Assembly (NCBI GenBank): GCA_038526915.1
Contig: JBCBGF010000001.1
Coordinates: forward strand, 310,001 to 374,000
Source of the DNA: JBCBGF01 sp038526915
Lineage (GTDB): Bacteria; Pseudomonadota; Alphaproteobacteria; Rhodobacterales; Rhodobacteraceae
Length of the DNA: 64,000 bases
Reading direction: 5' to 3'
A model generated the notes under the pieces. The model saw only the letters and a program-made list of their open reading frames with translations, was not told the origin of the DNA and did no database searches. Shown piece after piece: positions 34,599 to 43,150 of the stretch (its first letter is position 1; each line of letters starts with the position of its first letter). The position numbers were made by a program, and so were the translations under genes.

Positions 34599-35075
34599 TC
34601 AATGCCGGGTCCACCCCGATGGTTCGTCGCGCGCAGGCCGGGTCTCAGGATCGATTTCGGTGAAATCACCATTGATGATATCCGGCTCGCCTGGATGGCG
34701 CGGGGGCTCACCGTACTCGAACTGCGCCACCTTCACGCGGGATTGGACGTACCGGAATACCGCCGACCGCACGCCCGGGATCAGAAGCGCGAAGCCCACC
34801 GCATCGGTAAAAAACCCCGGGGTCAGCAACAGTGCCCCGGAAAACAGGATCATTGCCCCATGCGCAAGCGGTTCGACGGGATCGCGCAGTTCGTTGAAGG
34901 ACCGTCGCAGCCTATCAATCGCCTGTGCACCCTGAGATTTGACCAGAAATGTGCCTAAAATCGCCGTAAGCACCACAATTCCAAGGGTCGGAAATAGGCC
35001 AATTGCCCCGCCGACCTGGATAAACAACGCGATTTCAATCAGCGGAACGGCAAGAAATAGAGCAAACAGCCACAT
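34599..35075 (-). CDS. fxsA: FxsA-family membrane protein
   Basis: 158 residues from the ATG at 35075; the longer frame to 35204 would run through the timA promoter. It is a cytoplasmic-membrane protein with about three to four hydrophobic segments in residues 1-110: WLFALFLAVPLIEIALF, GLFPTLGIVVLTAILGT and ALLLTPGFFTDAVGFALLIP, the last a family hallmark. The soluble C-terminal tail is acidic. E. coli FxsA reduces F-plasmid exclusion of phage T7; the normal role is unknown. Divergent from the timA-like gene. Confidence 0.88.
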   Translation of the reverse strand: MWLFALFLAVPLIEIALFIQVGGAIGLFPTLGIVVLTAILGTFLVKSQGAQAIDRLRRSFNELRDPVEPLAHGAMILFSGALLLTPGFFTDAVGFALLIPGVRSAVFRYVQSRVKVAQFEYGEPPRHPGEPDIINGDFTEIDPETRPARDEPSGWTRH

Positions 35076-35183
35076 GTCATCCTCAAGAGCTTGGGGGTGC
35101 GGTAGACTTGGTGCACCTCGTGACCTACATATGTGCGGCACGCGGCCAGATACCAACCCGGCTGACACATATACGAGGTTTCG

Positions 35184-35849
35184 ATGAGCTCTGCCATCAT
35201 CCAACTGCTGGTCCTTGCCGGCATTGCCGTATTCTTGATCCTGCGCCTGCGCAGCGTTCTGGGCACGCGGGACGGGTTCGAAAAACCGCCCGTGCCGCTA
35301 CAGGGCGATGATGCGCCGCGCCGTGGCCGGCCCGAGTTCGATGTGATCGAAGGTGGCCCCGACCGTGACATCACCGATCACGTCGATGACGGATCGGAGG
35401 CTGCCAAAGCGCTGGCGGCAATGAAAATGGCTGAGCCGGGCTTTAACGTCAGCGAATTTCTGGAAGGCGCGCGCGGCGCCTATGAGATGATTCTGATGGC
35501 GTTCGAGAATGGCGATCTGGAAGAGATCCGGTCATTCCTGTCGGGCGATGTGGCCGAAGCCTTTGATAGCGTGATTGCCCATCGTGAGGCCGAGGGCCTG
35601 ACGATTGACGCGAGTTTTGTGGGTGTGCGCGAAGTCACCCTGGTCGATGCTGCGTTTGATCGTGACACGTCGACGGGCGATGTGACTGTGCGGTTTGTGG
35701 GTGAGCTGACATCGGCGGTGAAGAATGCCGAGGGCGAAATCATCGAAGGCAATCCCAATGAGATCAAGCGCCAGAAGGATGTCTGGACATTCTCGCGCGT
35801 GATGGGATCGCAGGATCCGAACTGGCTTCTGGCTGCCACCGGGGAATAA
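35184..35849 (+). CDS. Tim44-domain adaptor protein (TimA-like)
   Basis: 221 residues. One N-terminal membrane anchor (about 4-20) precedes a linker rich in Pro/Arg/Asp and a Tim44-like domain (about 75-215): FLEGARGAYEMILMAFENGD, then KRQKDVWTFSRVMGSQDPNWLLAATG. The bacterial relative of mitochondrial Tim44 found across alphaproteobacteria; Caulobacter TimA is inner-membrane associated. Its neighbours secB and fxsA suggest an envelope/export setting. The stop overlaps the mltA start by one base. Confidence 0.9.
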   Translation: MSSAIIQLLVLAGIAVFLILRLRSVLGTRDGFEKPPVPLQGDDAPRRGRPEFDVIEGGPDRDITDHVDDGSEAAKALAAMKMAEPGFNVSEFLEGARGAYEMILMAFENGDLEEIRSFLSGDVAEAFDSVIAHREAEGLTIDASFVGVREVTLVDAAFDRDTSTGDVTVRFVGELTSAVKNAEGEIIEGNPNEIKRQKDVWTFSRVMGSQDPNWLLAATGE

Positions 35850-36877
35850 TGCGCGGCGTCGCGGCAGCACTGGCCTTGGGTGCGACGCTGGCCGTGACTG
35901 GCGCCAGTGCAGAGACACGATACAGCATTTTACCGTTTGGTGAGCTGCAAGGTTGGGCCGAGGATAACCATGCCGAGGCCCTAACCGCGTTTATGGAGAC
36001 CTGCCCTGATCTGGACGATCCCGAATGGCAGGCCCTGTGTGCGCTGGGCCAGAAAGAGCAGGATGCGCGGGCGTTCTTTGAGCTCTTCTTTCGCCCCGTC
36101 CTGATCGAAGATGATGCCAAACCGCTCTTCACCGGATATTTTGAACCGGAACTGAATGGATCCCTCGAACGGACCAGTCGCTATCGCTATCCCCTTTACC
36201 GCAAGCCGCCCGAGGTACAGCAGGGCGGGCTGTGGCACAGCCGGTCGGAGATTGAGAACGGCGGGCTTTTGGACGGGCGTGGGCTTGAGATCGCGTGGAT
36301 CGACGACCCGGTCGATGTGTTCTTCCTACAGATCCAGGGCTCAGGCCGGGTGCATCTGCCCGATGGCGGCAAAATCCGCGTGGGCTATGGCGGTCGGAAC
36401 GGGCACGAATACAGATCGGTCGGGAACGAACTCGTGCGGCGGGGCATCTACGAACCGCATCAGGTGTCGGCCAGTGTCATTCGCAACTGGGTGCGCCGGA
36501 ACCCCGAAGAAGGGCGCGAATTGTTGCAGCACAACCCATCGTTCATCTTCTTCCGCGAAGTGTCCGCCGTTCCCGCGGCGAACGGTCCGCTTGGGGCCAT
36601 GAACCGATCGATCACCGCGCTGCGCAGCATTGCGGTGGATCCGGACTATACCCCGCTTGGGGCGCCGGTCTGGGTCGAAAAGCTGGGGGCGGAGCCGTTG
36701 CAGCGGTTGATGATCGCGCAGGATACCGGATCGGCGATCAAGGGGGCGCAGCGGGCCGATATTTTCTATGGCACCGGGGAAGAGGCGGGACGCACTGCGG
36801 GGCGTGTCCGCGATGGCGGGCGGATGGTTGTGCTGTTGCCGATCAAGAAAGCCTTTGAGCTTGCGCCCGAGGGCTGA
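35849..36877 (+). CDS. mltA: Membrane-bound lytic murein transglycosylase A
   Basis: 342 residues. Signal peptide about 1-21 (cleavage after GASA); no lipobox Cys, unlike E. coli MltA. The MltA barrel and 3D domains are present: LFTGYFEPELNGS, the long middle VFFLQIQGSGRVHLPDG, VGYGGRNGHEY, and the closing 3D motif with the catalytic Asp in QRADIFYGTGEEAG. It cleaves peptidoglycan glycan strands. The start overlaps the timA-like stop (TAATG). Confidence 0.94.
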   Translation: MRGVAAALALGATLAVTGASAETRYSILPFGELQGWAEDNHAEALTAFMETCPDLDDPEWQALCALGQKEQDARAFFELFFRPVLIEDDAKPLFTGYFEPELNGSLERTSRYRYPLYRKPPEVQQGGLWHSRSEIENGGLLDGRGLEIAWIDDPVDVFFLQIQGSGRVHLPDGGKIRVGYGGRNGHEYRSVGNELVRRGIYEPHQVSASVIRNWVRRNPEEGRELLQHNPSFIFFREVSAVPAANGPLGAMNRSITALRSIAVDPDYTPLGAPVWVEKLGAEPLQRLMIAQDTGSAIKGAQRADIFYGTGEEAGRTAGRVRDGGRMVVLLPIKKAFELAPEG

Positions 36878-36882
36878 CCCGC

Positions 36883-37467
36883 GTGTCGCGTAAACGGACG
36901 CCGAAACGCCCAAACGCCGAAGACCTCGCGATTTGGAACAAGGTTGCCGAGACGACGACGCCGTTGAGCAAGCGGCCCAAACAGGTGTTTGACGTAGGCG
37001 ACGAGGGCCCGCCGGCGGCACCTGCCCCCAAGCCTAAAAAGACGGCGCCAACCCCTGCGTTCCGCATCGGCGACCGCGCGCAAACGGCGGCGATCCCGGC
37101 GGCCCGGACCGTCAAGCCTGCGCCCGATATGGACAGCAAGGCCTATCGCAAACTGAAGCAGGGCAAGCTGACGCCCGATGCCAAGATCGACTTGCACGGG
37201 ATGACACTGGATGTGGCGCATGGGGCGCTGAACCGGTTCATCCTGTCAGCCCACGCGGCGGGGGATCGGCTGGTGTTGGTCATCACCGGCAAGGGCAAGC
37301 CGCGCGACACCGACTTTATGCCGACGCCCACCGGGGTGCTGCGCCATCACGTGCCGCAATGGCTGCAAAGCCCCGCCCTGCGCCCCGCCGTTCTGGAAGT
37401 GGTCGAGGCGCACCGCCGCCATGGCGGGTCAGGGGCGTACTACGTCTATCTCCGCCGCAGGCGGTAG
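36883..37467 (+). CDS. Smr (MutS2 C-terminal)-domain DNA/RNA-nicking protein
   Basis: 194 residues with a GTG start 6 bases after mltA. The disordered basic N-terminal half (Lys/Pro/Ala) is followed by an Smr domain at about 100-190 with the signature DLHGMTLDVAHGALNRFI, the VITGKGKP loop and HRRHGGSGAYYVYLRR. Stand-alone Smr proteins act as endonucleases, some on mRNA at stalled ribosomes; the substrate here is unknown. The last 39 bases overlap the convergent MFS gene, an unusually long stop-stop overlap. Confidence 0.88.
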   Translation: MSRKRTPKRPNAEDLAIWNKVAETTTPLSKRPKQVFDVGDEGPPAAPAPKPKKTAPTPAFRIGDRAQTAAIPAARTVKPAPDMDSKAYRKLKQGKLTPDAKIDLHGMTLDVAHGALNRFILSAHAAGDRLVLVITGKGKPRDTDFMPTPTGVLRHHVPQWLQSPALRPAVLEVVEAHRRHGGSGAYYVYLRRRR

Positions 37468-38673
37468 CCGCCGCCGCGCGATTGAGACACCGGCGCTGAC
37501 GATCAACGCGACGATCAGGAAGTATATCGCGATGGCCGTCATTTGATCGGGAAAGTCGATACCGCGATCGATGGCAAAGCCTGTGATCCCCGGCCCAATG
37601 GCGGAACCCAGAACCATGACAGCGGTGGCCAGGGCCTTGATCGCGCCGAGGTGTTTTGTTCCGAAATACTCCGCCCAGAAGGCCCCGGGCAGAGTTGCGC
37701 TGGCCCCTGCGGAGAGGCCGAGGAGGATAACGCCGGGCAAGGCCAGGGTGGGGGTGTTTGCGGCAGCGAAAGCCAGGAACCCAAGGGCAGCCGGTATCTG
37801 GATCGCTGGCGCCACCCGGCCTGACCCGAACCGGTCGATGGCCCATCCCGCCGTCAGCATCGCGGTGACGCCGGCCGCGGTGTAGAACGGGAAAAGGGCC
37901 ACAAGTTCCAGATGCGACCAGCCTTTCACCTCGGCCAGATGGACCTGTTGAAAGAAGAAGGCGGTGAGGAAGGCCGACTGGCCCATGATCGAGGGGACCA
38001 TCACCCAGAAAAGCCAGTGCGTGGCCACCTGCCGCCGCGGCCAGTGGCGGCCATCCATTCCGGTGGACTGGTTTTCGGACGAGACCGATTGCGGGGTTCG
38101 TTCATGGGTGAGAAGGCGGCGCAAGACCGGGATCATCAAGAGGGCGATGAGGGCGGCAACGACCCAGAGGGAGCGCCAGGGCGCGAATGCAAGGAGGGCC
38201 ACGAAAAGCATCGGCAAGAGGGCCTCACCCATCGCGAAGCCCAGCGATGCGATGGACAGCGCGCGGCCCCGGGTGGCCACGAACCAGCGGGCAATGGCAA
38301 CGGTGCCCACCTGGCTTGCCATGCCTTGACCGGCCAGCCGAAGGACAAAGACTGCAACGGGTAGTAGCCAAAGCGTCGGCACAACCGCCATGAAAAGGCA
38401 CGCGAGCGCAAGGCAGGCCAGAACGCCCGCGCCCAACGACCGCGCGCGAAACCGGTCGGTCAAGGTGCCCAGCCAGATCATCACGATGGCCGACGCGACC
38501 GTGCCCGCCGCATAGATCGCGCCCCAGCCACCATGGCTCAGCCCGAAGGTTGCGCGGATTTCGCCTGCAAAGACCGATATGAAGTAGGTCTGCCCAAAGC
38601 TCGACGCAAAGGTCAAAAGCGCCCCGGCCGATAGGAAGCGTGCGTTGTCTTGCAGAAATCGCAGGAAAGCCAT
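37429..38673 (-). CDS. MFS transporter, substrate unknown
   Basis: 414 residues with about 12 hydrophobic segments. Major facilitator signatures: the loop 2-3 motif GTLTDRFRARSLGAG and a central cytosolic loop around HERTPQSVSSEN. N-terminal FGLSHGGWGAIYAAGTVASAI resembles the oxalate/monocarboxylate-type (OFA/MCT) group. The substrate cannot be deduced, and the neighbours give no pathway clue. Converges on the Smr gene with a 39-base overlap. Confidence 0.88.
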   Translation of the reverse strand: MAFLRFLQDNARFLSAGALLTFASSFGQTYFISVFAGEIRATFGLSHGGWGAIYAAGTVASAIVMIWLGTLTDRFRARSLGAGVLACLALACLFMAVVPTLWLLPVAVFVLRLAGQGMASQVGTVAIARWFVATRGRALSIASLGFAMGEALLPMLFVALLAFAPWRSLWVVAALIALLMIPVLRRLLTHERTPQSVSSENQSTGMDGRHWPRRQVATHWLFWVMVPSIMGQSAFLTAFFFQQVHLAEVKGWSHLELVALFPFYTAAGVTAMLTAGWAIDRFGSGRVAPAIQIPAALGFLAFAAANTPTLALPGVILLGLSAGASATLPGAFWAEYFGTKHLGAIKALATAVMVLGSAIGPGITGFAIDRGIDFPDQMTAIAIYFLIVALIVSAGVSIARRRLPPAAEIDVVRP

Positions 38674-38712
38674 CGCGCCATCTGTGACGGCTGGCGCCCC
38701 GCTTGGGAAGCC

Positions 38713-39825
38713 CTATCGTGACAGCGCGGCGTTGGGTGACAGGATAATTTCCGTGACGTTCTGGATCGTCAGGACCGTGCCCGGAAAAAACCCCGACCGG
38801 CCAGCAGGGTCGCGACGGAATGCATCGTCAACGCTAGGGATGCCGCGAAAGATCTGGATCAGCGCGGGCGAGGATCCGGCGACGAAGTGCCCGACGCCCG
38901 AGGAAAACGCGGTCACGTCGATCAGGGTCACAGTCAGGTCAGCGACCTCGACAGGGTTGGTGATATTTCCCAACCGTTCGCGCTGGCCGGTCAGCCGGGC
39001 CGACAACCGCAGCGCACGATCCCGATCTGACGTGAAGATCACGAAGTCCTCGGGCAGTTTTCCGATGCGGCGGGCCTGTGCGCGGAAGAGATCGATATCG
39101 ATGTCGGGCGACAGCATCACGATGGCATCGATGTCCCGGCTCACGCTGTCGGGGCGGGCAATGGACATCTGGCGCAGGGTTTCCATGGTGAGAAGGGCAC
39201 CCATGGAGTGGGCTACGATGGTAATCCGGCGCGGGCCAGCCCGGCGGATCTCAGTAATAAGCTGTTCCAGCCCGTCGCGCGCGAAAAGGGCGCTGTCGCG
39301 ATCATATGCATAGCCCAGCGGGTTGCCGAGGCTGGGCCAGGAATAGTGGACGGCGACCCCAGGCAATTCGATGTCATGGTTGAGCTGGGCGATGCGCAAG
39401 ACGCCTTCGGCGAAGGTGTTGTTGAAGCCGTGGACATAGAGGATGACTTCGCGATCATTGGCGGGTGTCGCGGCCAGTGCGCGGGCCAGGTCGCGCCGGA
39501 AGGCGCGCGCGCTATCGAAGGATGTGCTGGCCGTCACCAGAAAATCGGTGTCGGGATCGGGTGTGCCGCGGGGGAAGGTGATTGTTCCGGGCGTGCGGTT
39601 GGGCGGGACGGCGATATTGAGCTTGGAATACTGCGGCGTTTCCATCCGCTCGGAGCCGGGGGTTCCCACCCCTGCCTGCGACCGGGTCGTCGCGGTGAAA
39701 ATGGTGTGAACGCTGGCGATCTCAGCCGCCTCGGGCACAAGCGTCAGAGGCCCCCGTGGCGCACAGGATGCGAGCGTGAGAAGGGCGAGGACCGTCAGCC
39801 CAGACTGTATGGCTCTAGAGCACAT
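38713..39825 (-). CDS. Alpha/beta hydrolase lipoprotein (DUF900 family)
   Basis: 370 residues from the ATG at 39825, which overlaps the hslU stop by 11 bases and gives a clean lipoprotein signal (LTVLALLTLASC, Cys about 21). The DUF900 hydrolase fold follows: oxyanion region EVILYVHGFNNTFAEG, nucleophile elbow IVAHSMGALLTME (Ser in HSMG), Asp in FTSDRDRALRLS and His near GVGHFVAG. It is membrane-anchored in the periplasm, with an esterase/lipase-like activity of unknown substrate. Longer starts upstream lie in hslU. Confidence 0.88.
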   Translation of the reverse strand: MCSRAIQSGLTVLALLTLASCAPRGPLTLVPEAAEIASVHTIFTATTRSQAGVGTPGSERMETPQYSKLNIAVPPNRTPGTITFPRGTPDPDTDFLVTASTSFDSARAFRRDLARALAATPANDREVILYVHGFNNTFAEGVLRIAQLNHDIELPGVAVHYSWPSLGNPLGYAYDRDSALFARDGLEQLITEIRRAGPRRITIVAHSMGALLTMETLRQMSIARPDSVSRDIDAIVMLSPDIDIDLFRAQARRIGKLPEDFVIFTSDRDRALRLSARLTGQRERLGNITNPVEVADLTVTLIDVTAFSSGVGHFVAGSSPALIQIFRGIPSVDDAFRRDPAGRSGFFPGTVLTIQNVTEIILSPNAALSR

Positions 39826-41125
39826 ACCGGCTGGCATCCGTTGCGCGGGCCAGCGATCCCAAGTGTTCTTCGACAAATCCCGCATCCACCGTGATCTCAT
39901 CCCCCGACCGGTCCGGCGCGGTGAAGGACAGGTCTTCGAACACCCGCTCCATGACGGTGTAGAGCCGCCGCGCGCCGATGTTCTCGACGCTTTGGTTCAC
40001 CTCTGCCGCGATCCGCGCGAGGGCGGCGATGCCATCGTCGCTAAAGGTCACGGTCACTTCTTCGGTGCCCATGAGCGCAGTGTATTGCCGGGTCAGCGCG
40101 TTGTCGGTCTCCGTCAGGATGCGCACGAAGTCTTCTTCGGTCAGCGCGCGCAGTTCCACGCGGATCGGCAGGCGGCCTTGCAGTTCTGGTAGGAGGTCGG
40201 AGGGTTTGGCGATGTGGAAGGCGCCTGAGGCGATGAAGAGGATGTGGTCGGTCTTGACCGGCCCGTGTTTGGTGGAGACCGTGGTGCCTTCGATCAGGGG
40301 CAACAGATCCCGCTGGACGCCTTCGCGGCTGACATCGGCGCCGCGGGTTTCCGATCGTGCGGTGACCTTGTCGATCTCGTCCAGGAAGACGATGCCGTTT
40401 TGCTCAACCGCTTCCAGCGCGGCCTTGGTGACGGATTCGTCGTCCAGAAGCTTGTCGGCCTCTTCCGCGATGAGCACTTCGTAACTGTCGGCGACCGTCA
40501 TCTTCTTGCGCACGGTCCGGCCCTGGAACGCCTTGCCGAAAAGATCGCCGATATTCATCATGCCGCCCCCCTGCCCCGGCGGCATGCCAGGGATCTCCAT
40601 CTGGCCGAAGGGGTTGGAGCTGTCGGCGACGTCCAGTTCGATCACCGTGTTGTCCAGTTCCCCGCGCTTTAGCTTGTCGCGAAACATCTCGCGCGTTTGC
40701 TGGCGCGCGTCTTTCCCCGCGATTGCCTCCAACACGCGGTTTTCGGCGTTCGACTGCGCCTTGGCCTTCACATCCTCTCGCATGTGTTCGCGGGTCATGG
40801 TGATCGCCGCCTCCACCAGATCGCGCACGATCTGTTCCACGTCGCGGCCCACATAGCCGACTTCGGTGAACTTGGTCGCCTCAACCTTGAGGAACGGTGC
40901 CCGGGCGAGCTTCGCCAGACGCCGCGAAATTTCGGTTTTGCCGACACCGGTGGGGCCGATCATCAGGATGTTCTTGGGATACACCTCGTCCCGCAGATCG
41001 TCCGCCAATTGCTTGCGCCGCCAGCGGTTACGGAGTGCCACGGCAACCGCGCGTTTGGCGTCCTTTTGGCCGATGATGAAGCGATCAAGTTCCGAGACGA
41101 TTTCGCGGGGCGTGAGGTCGGTCAT
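39815..41125 (-). CDS. hslU: ATPase subunit of the HslVU protease
   Basis: 436 residues. AAA+ unfoldase that feeds substrates to the HslV peptidase. Walker A MIGPTGVGKTEISRRL (about 55-70), Walker B VFLDEIDK, the I-domain inserted in the middle (about 110-245), sensor 2 NIGARRLYTVMERV, and the C-terminal tail SRYVL whose last residues dock into HslV. hslV is not adjacent: a DUF3800 gene on the other strand separates the two subunits. Confidence 0.97.
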   Translation of the reverse strand: MTDLTPREIVSELDRFIIGQKDAKRAVAVALRNRWRRKQLADDLRDEVYPKNILMIGPTGVGKTEISRRLAKLARAPFLKVEATKFTEVGYVGRDVEQIVRDLVEAAITMTREHMREDVKAKAQSNAENRVLEAIAGKDARQQTREMFRDKLKRGELDNTVIELDVADSSNPFGQMEIPGMPPGQGGGMMNIGDLFGKAFQGRTVRKKMTVADSYEVLIAEEADKLLDDESVTKAALEAVEQNGIVFLDEIDKVTARSETRGADVSREGVQRDLLPLIEGTTVSTKHGPVKTDHILFIASGAFHIAKPSDLLPELQGRLPIRVELRALTEEDFVRILTETDNALTRQYTALMGTEEVTVTFSDDGIAALARIAAEVNQSVENIGARRLYTVMERVFEDLSFTAPDRSGDEITVDAGFVEEHLGSLARATDASRYVL

Positions 41126-41232
41126 GGGACGTCCGTTCTAATGTGCACGTTTCCACGTGGATGATACTATGGGCACTTGCAAGACTGCGGACGTCGAATA
41201 CTCTGGATTCAATCTAAAGAGGAATTGGCCCT

Positions 41233-41946
41233 GTGCATTTCGTGTATATTGACGACTCAGGAGACAACGATGTCTCTTGTTTTTCCGCTCTAATCATTCC
41301 AGCTGATACATGGCGCTTATCTTTTGATCACCTAATCGCCGCTCGAAAGATGATGAGAGACTCTGATGGCATCTACGTCGCGAAGGAACTCCACTCAACC
41401 GACTGGAACAGTGGAAAAGGCCGAATTTCCCGAAGACCTGTATCCAAGGAGCGGCGTGCGCGGTTGTTCGACTTCTTCGTTTCCAGCATTGCGATGTTGC
41501 CAAGTGTCCAAATCATCAATGCGTGCGTCCCTCTCGGTGAAAAGGATCGGGCATTCCAGTTTCTATTGCAAAGGATTGAAAACAACATGCGGTTTGCCGG
41601 AAGCAGGTGTGTGATTTTTTCCGACGAAGGAAAGAGCTATGATGCCATCCGTCGGCGAATGGGAGTGTTTAACTTCGTGCCCAGTAAGTTCGGTGCATGG
41701 GCGGACGGTCGTAGCTCCAAAAACATTGCTGCCACGCGTATTCTTGAAGATCTTGTATATCGCGACTCTTCTCGCTCCGTTTTCATTCAAGCTGCGGATG
41801 CTTGTGCCTACTCACTATTGCGAAGCGAACGACCGTTGCCATCAAAAAACAAGCTGGGTCTCAATCGGTCTTTCGAGATACTGGAGAGAGTATTGGTAAA
41901 GCAAGCGTTTGCAAACGATCCTCGAGGACTTGGGATAATTAGGTAG
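41233..41946 (+). CDS. DUF3800-domain protein, inserted between hslU and hslV
   Basis: 237 residues with a GTG start after AAAGAGGAA. The DUF3800 hallmarks are the N-terminal VYIDDSGDND and the C-terminal FIQAADACAYSLLR. These acidic/Gln residues fit an RNase H-like nuclease fold, but activity is unproven. Base composition is visibly lower in G+C and codon use differs from the flanking genes, pointing to recent acquisition. It is transcribed against hslU and hslV. Members occur sporadically, often near mobile or defence genes; no partner is seen here. Confidence 0.82.
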   Translation: MHFVYIDDSGDNDVSCFSALIIPADTWRLSFDHLIAARKMMRDSDGIYVAKELHSTDWNSGKGRISRRPVSKERRARLFDFFVSSIAMLPSVQIINACVPLGEKDRAFQFLLQRIENNMRFAGSRCVIFSDEGKSYDAIRRRMGVFNFVPSKFGAWADGRSSKNIAATRILEDLVYRDSSRSVFIQAADACAYSLLRSERPLPSKNKLGLNRSFEILERVLVKQAFANDPRGLGIIR

Positions 41947-41950
41947 AAAA

Positions 41951-41975
41951 GCCCCAGTGGCAGAACCACCGGGGC
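41951..41975 (+). terminator. Hairpin after the DUF3800 gene
   Basis: GCCCCAGTGG pairs with CCACCGGGGC (9 of 10) around CAGAA, 5 bases past the stop. There is no T-run after it, so it is a possible but weak terminator. The remaining bases to hslV (41976-42099) are AT-rich with no gene seen. Confidence 0.4.
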
Positions 41976-42099
41976 CAGATTGCTGCCACGCCGGTGACCG
42001 TCTTCACAGTTCCTAGCGTAGCCTAGTTAGTATAGTTGATTTCAGAAAAAACTCAAGAGTCTCAATGGTATAAAAGACCGATTCGCATCAAGGACTTAG

Positions 42100-42657
42100 C
42101 TACCCGCCCAGCGTTTCCACGGTAAGATTGCCGTTGGTGTAGACGCAGATATCCGCCGCGATGGCCATCGCCTTGCGCGCGATCTCTTCGGGATCCATGT
42201 CGGTATCCATCAGCGCCCGGCCCGCTGCCAGCGCATAGTTCCCGCCCGATCCGATGGCCGTCACGTCATGTTCGGGTTCCAGCACATCGCCTGCACCAGT
42301 GACGACGTAAAGCTCTGTGCCATCGGACACGATCAGCATGGCCTCAAGCTTTTGCAGGTACTTGTCCGTGCGCCAGTCCTTGGCGAGTTCCACCGCCGCG
42401 CGTTGCAACTGCCCGGGCGTGGCCTCCAGCTTGGTTTCCAACCGTTCCAGGAGCGTGAACGCATCCGCCGTCGATCCGGCAAAGCCCGCGATGATGTCGA
42501 ACCCGCCCGGGCTGAGCTTGCGCACTTTGCGCGCGGTGCCCTTGATCACGGTTTGACCCAGGCTCACCTGCCCGTCACCTGCGATGACGACCTTGCTGCC
42601 TTTGCGCACACCGATAATCGTCGTGCCATGCCAGCCGGGAAATTCTGTGTCGGCCAT
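42100..42657 (-). CDS. hslV: HslV peptidase subunit
   Basis: 185 residues. Proteasome-like threonine peptidase that forms the HslVU complex. A short propeptide (MADTEFPGWHG) precedes the catalytic Thr12 in TTIIGVRKGSKVVIAGDGQVS. Also present are the Lys-containing TARKVRKL, GFAGSTADAFTLLE and the end GGNYALAAGRALM. It should be cotranscribed with hslU in most bacteria, but here the DUF3800 insertion leaves hslU with its own promoter region. Confidence 0.97.
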   Translation of the reverse strand: MADTEFPGWHGTTIIGVRKGSKVVIAGDGQVSLGQTVIKGTARKVRKLSPGGFDIIAGFAGSTADAFTLLERLETKLEATPGQLQRAAVELAKDWRTDKYLQKLEAMLIVSDGTELYVVTGAGDVLEPEHDVTAIGSGGNYALAAGRALMDTDMDPEEIARKAMAIAADICVYTNGNLTVETLGG

Positions 42658-42722
42658 CGCCTGCTCCGTTCATTGCGTTTCGCCTATATGGAGGCGGGCC
42701 GCAGCGGCCACAAGCCGCCAAC

Positions 42723-42747
42723 AAAAAAGGCGCCCGTGGCGGGCGCC
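42723..42747 (-). terminator. Rho-independent terminator of the addA-trxA operon
   Basis: On the minus strand a perfect 8-base-pair GC stem (42729-42736 with 42740-42747, loop of three) is followed directly by six T. It lies 23 bases beyond the trxA stop. On the plus strand the stem is followed by CTTTG only, so its direction is clear. Confidence 0.85.
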
Positions 42748-42770
42748 CTTTGAAATCGCATTAACGTGGC

Positions 42771-43091
42771 TCAGACGACCTCGTCGATCCAGCTTTGCAG
42801 GGCGGCCTTGGGGGCTGCGCCCACCTTGTTCGACACAACCTCGCCGTCCTTGAACATGAAGAGCGCGGGGATTCCCCGAACGCCCATTTGCGCGGGCGAG
42901 TTGGGGTTGTCGTCGACATTGACCTTCACGATCTTAACCTTGCCTTCGTACTCGGCGCTGAGTTCTTCCAGCGCGGGGCCGATTTGCTTGCAGGGGCCGC
43001 ACCATTCGGCCCAGAAATCGACAACGACCGGAACGTCGGAATTCCGGACTTCGGCGTCGAAGGTATCGTCGGTGACGGCGACGGTCGCCAT
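42771..43091 (-). CDS. trxA: Thioredoxin
   Basis: 106 residues, the usual size. Redox active site WCGPCKQI with C31 and C34; cis-Pro segment VRGIPALFMF. It reduces cytoplasmic disulfides. It is the last gene of the - strand operon and ends at a strong terminator; 59 bases separate it from addA. Confidence 0.96.
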   Translation of the reverse strand: MATVAVTDDTFDAEVRNSDVPVVVDFWAEWCGPCKQIGPALEELSAEYEGKVKIVKVNVDDNPNSPAQMGVRGIPALFMFKDGEVVSNKVGAAPKAALQSWIDEVV

Positions 43092-43150
43092 GGCAGCTCT
43101 CCTGATGCTAGCGGGTCAGGGACGGAAGGTAGGAACGCCTGCGCGGAAGG

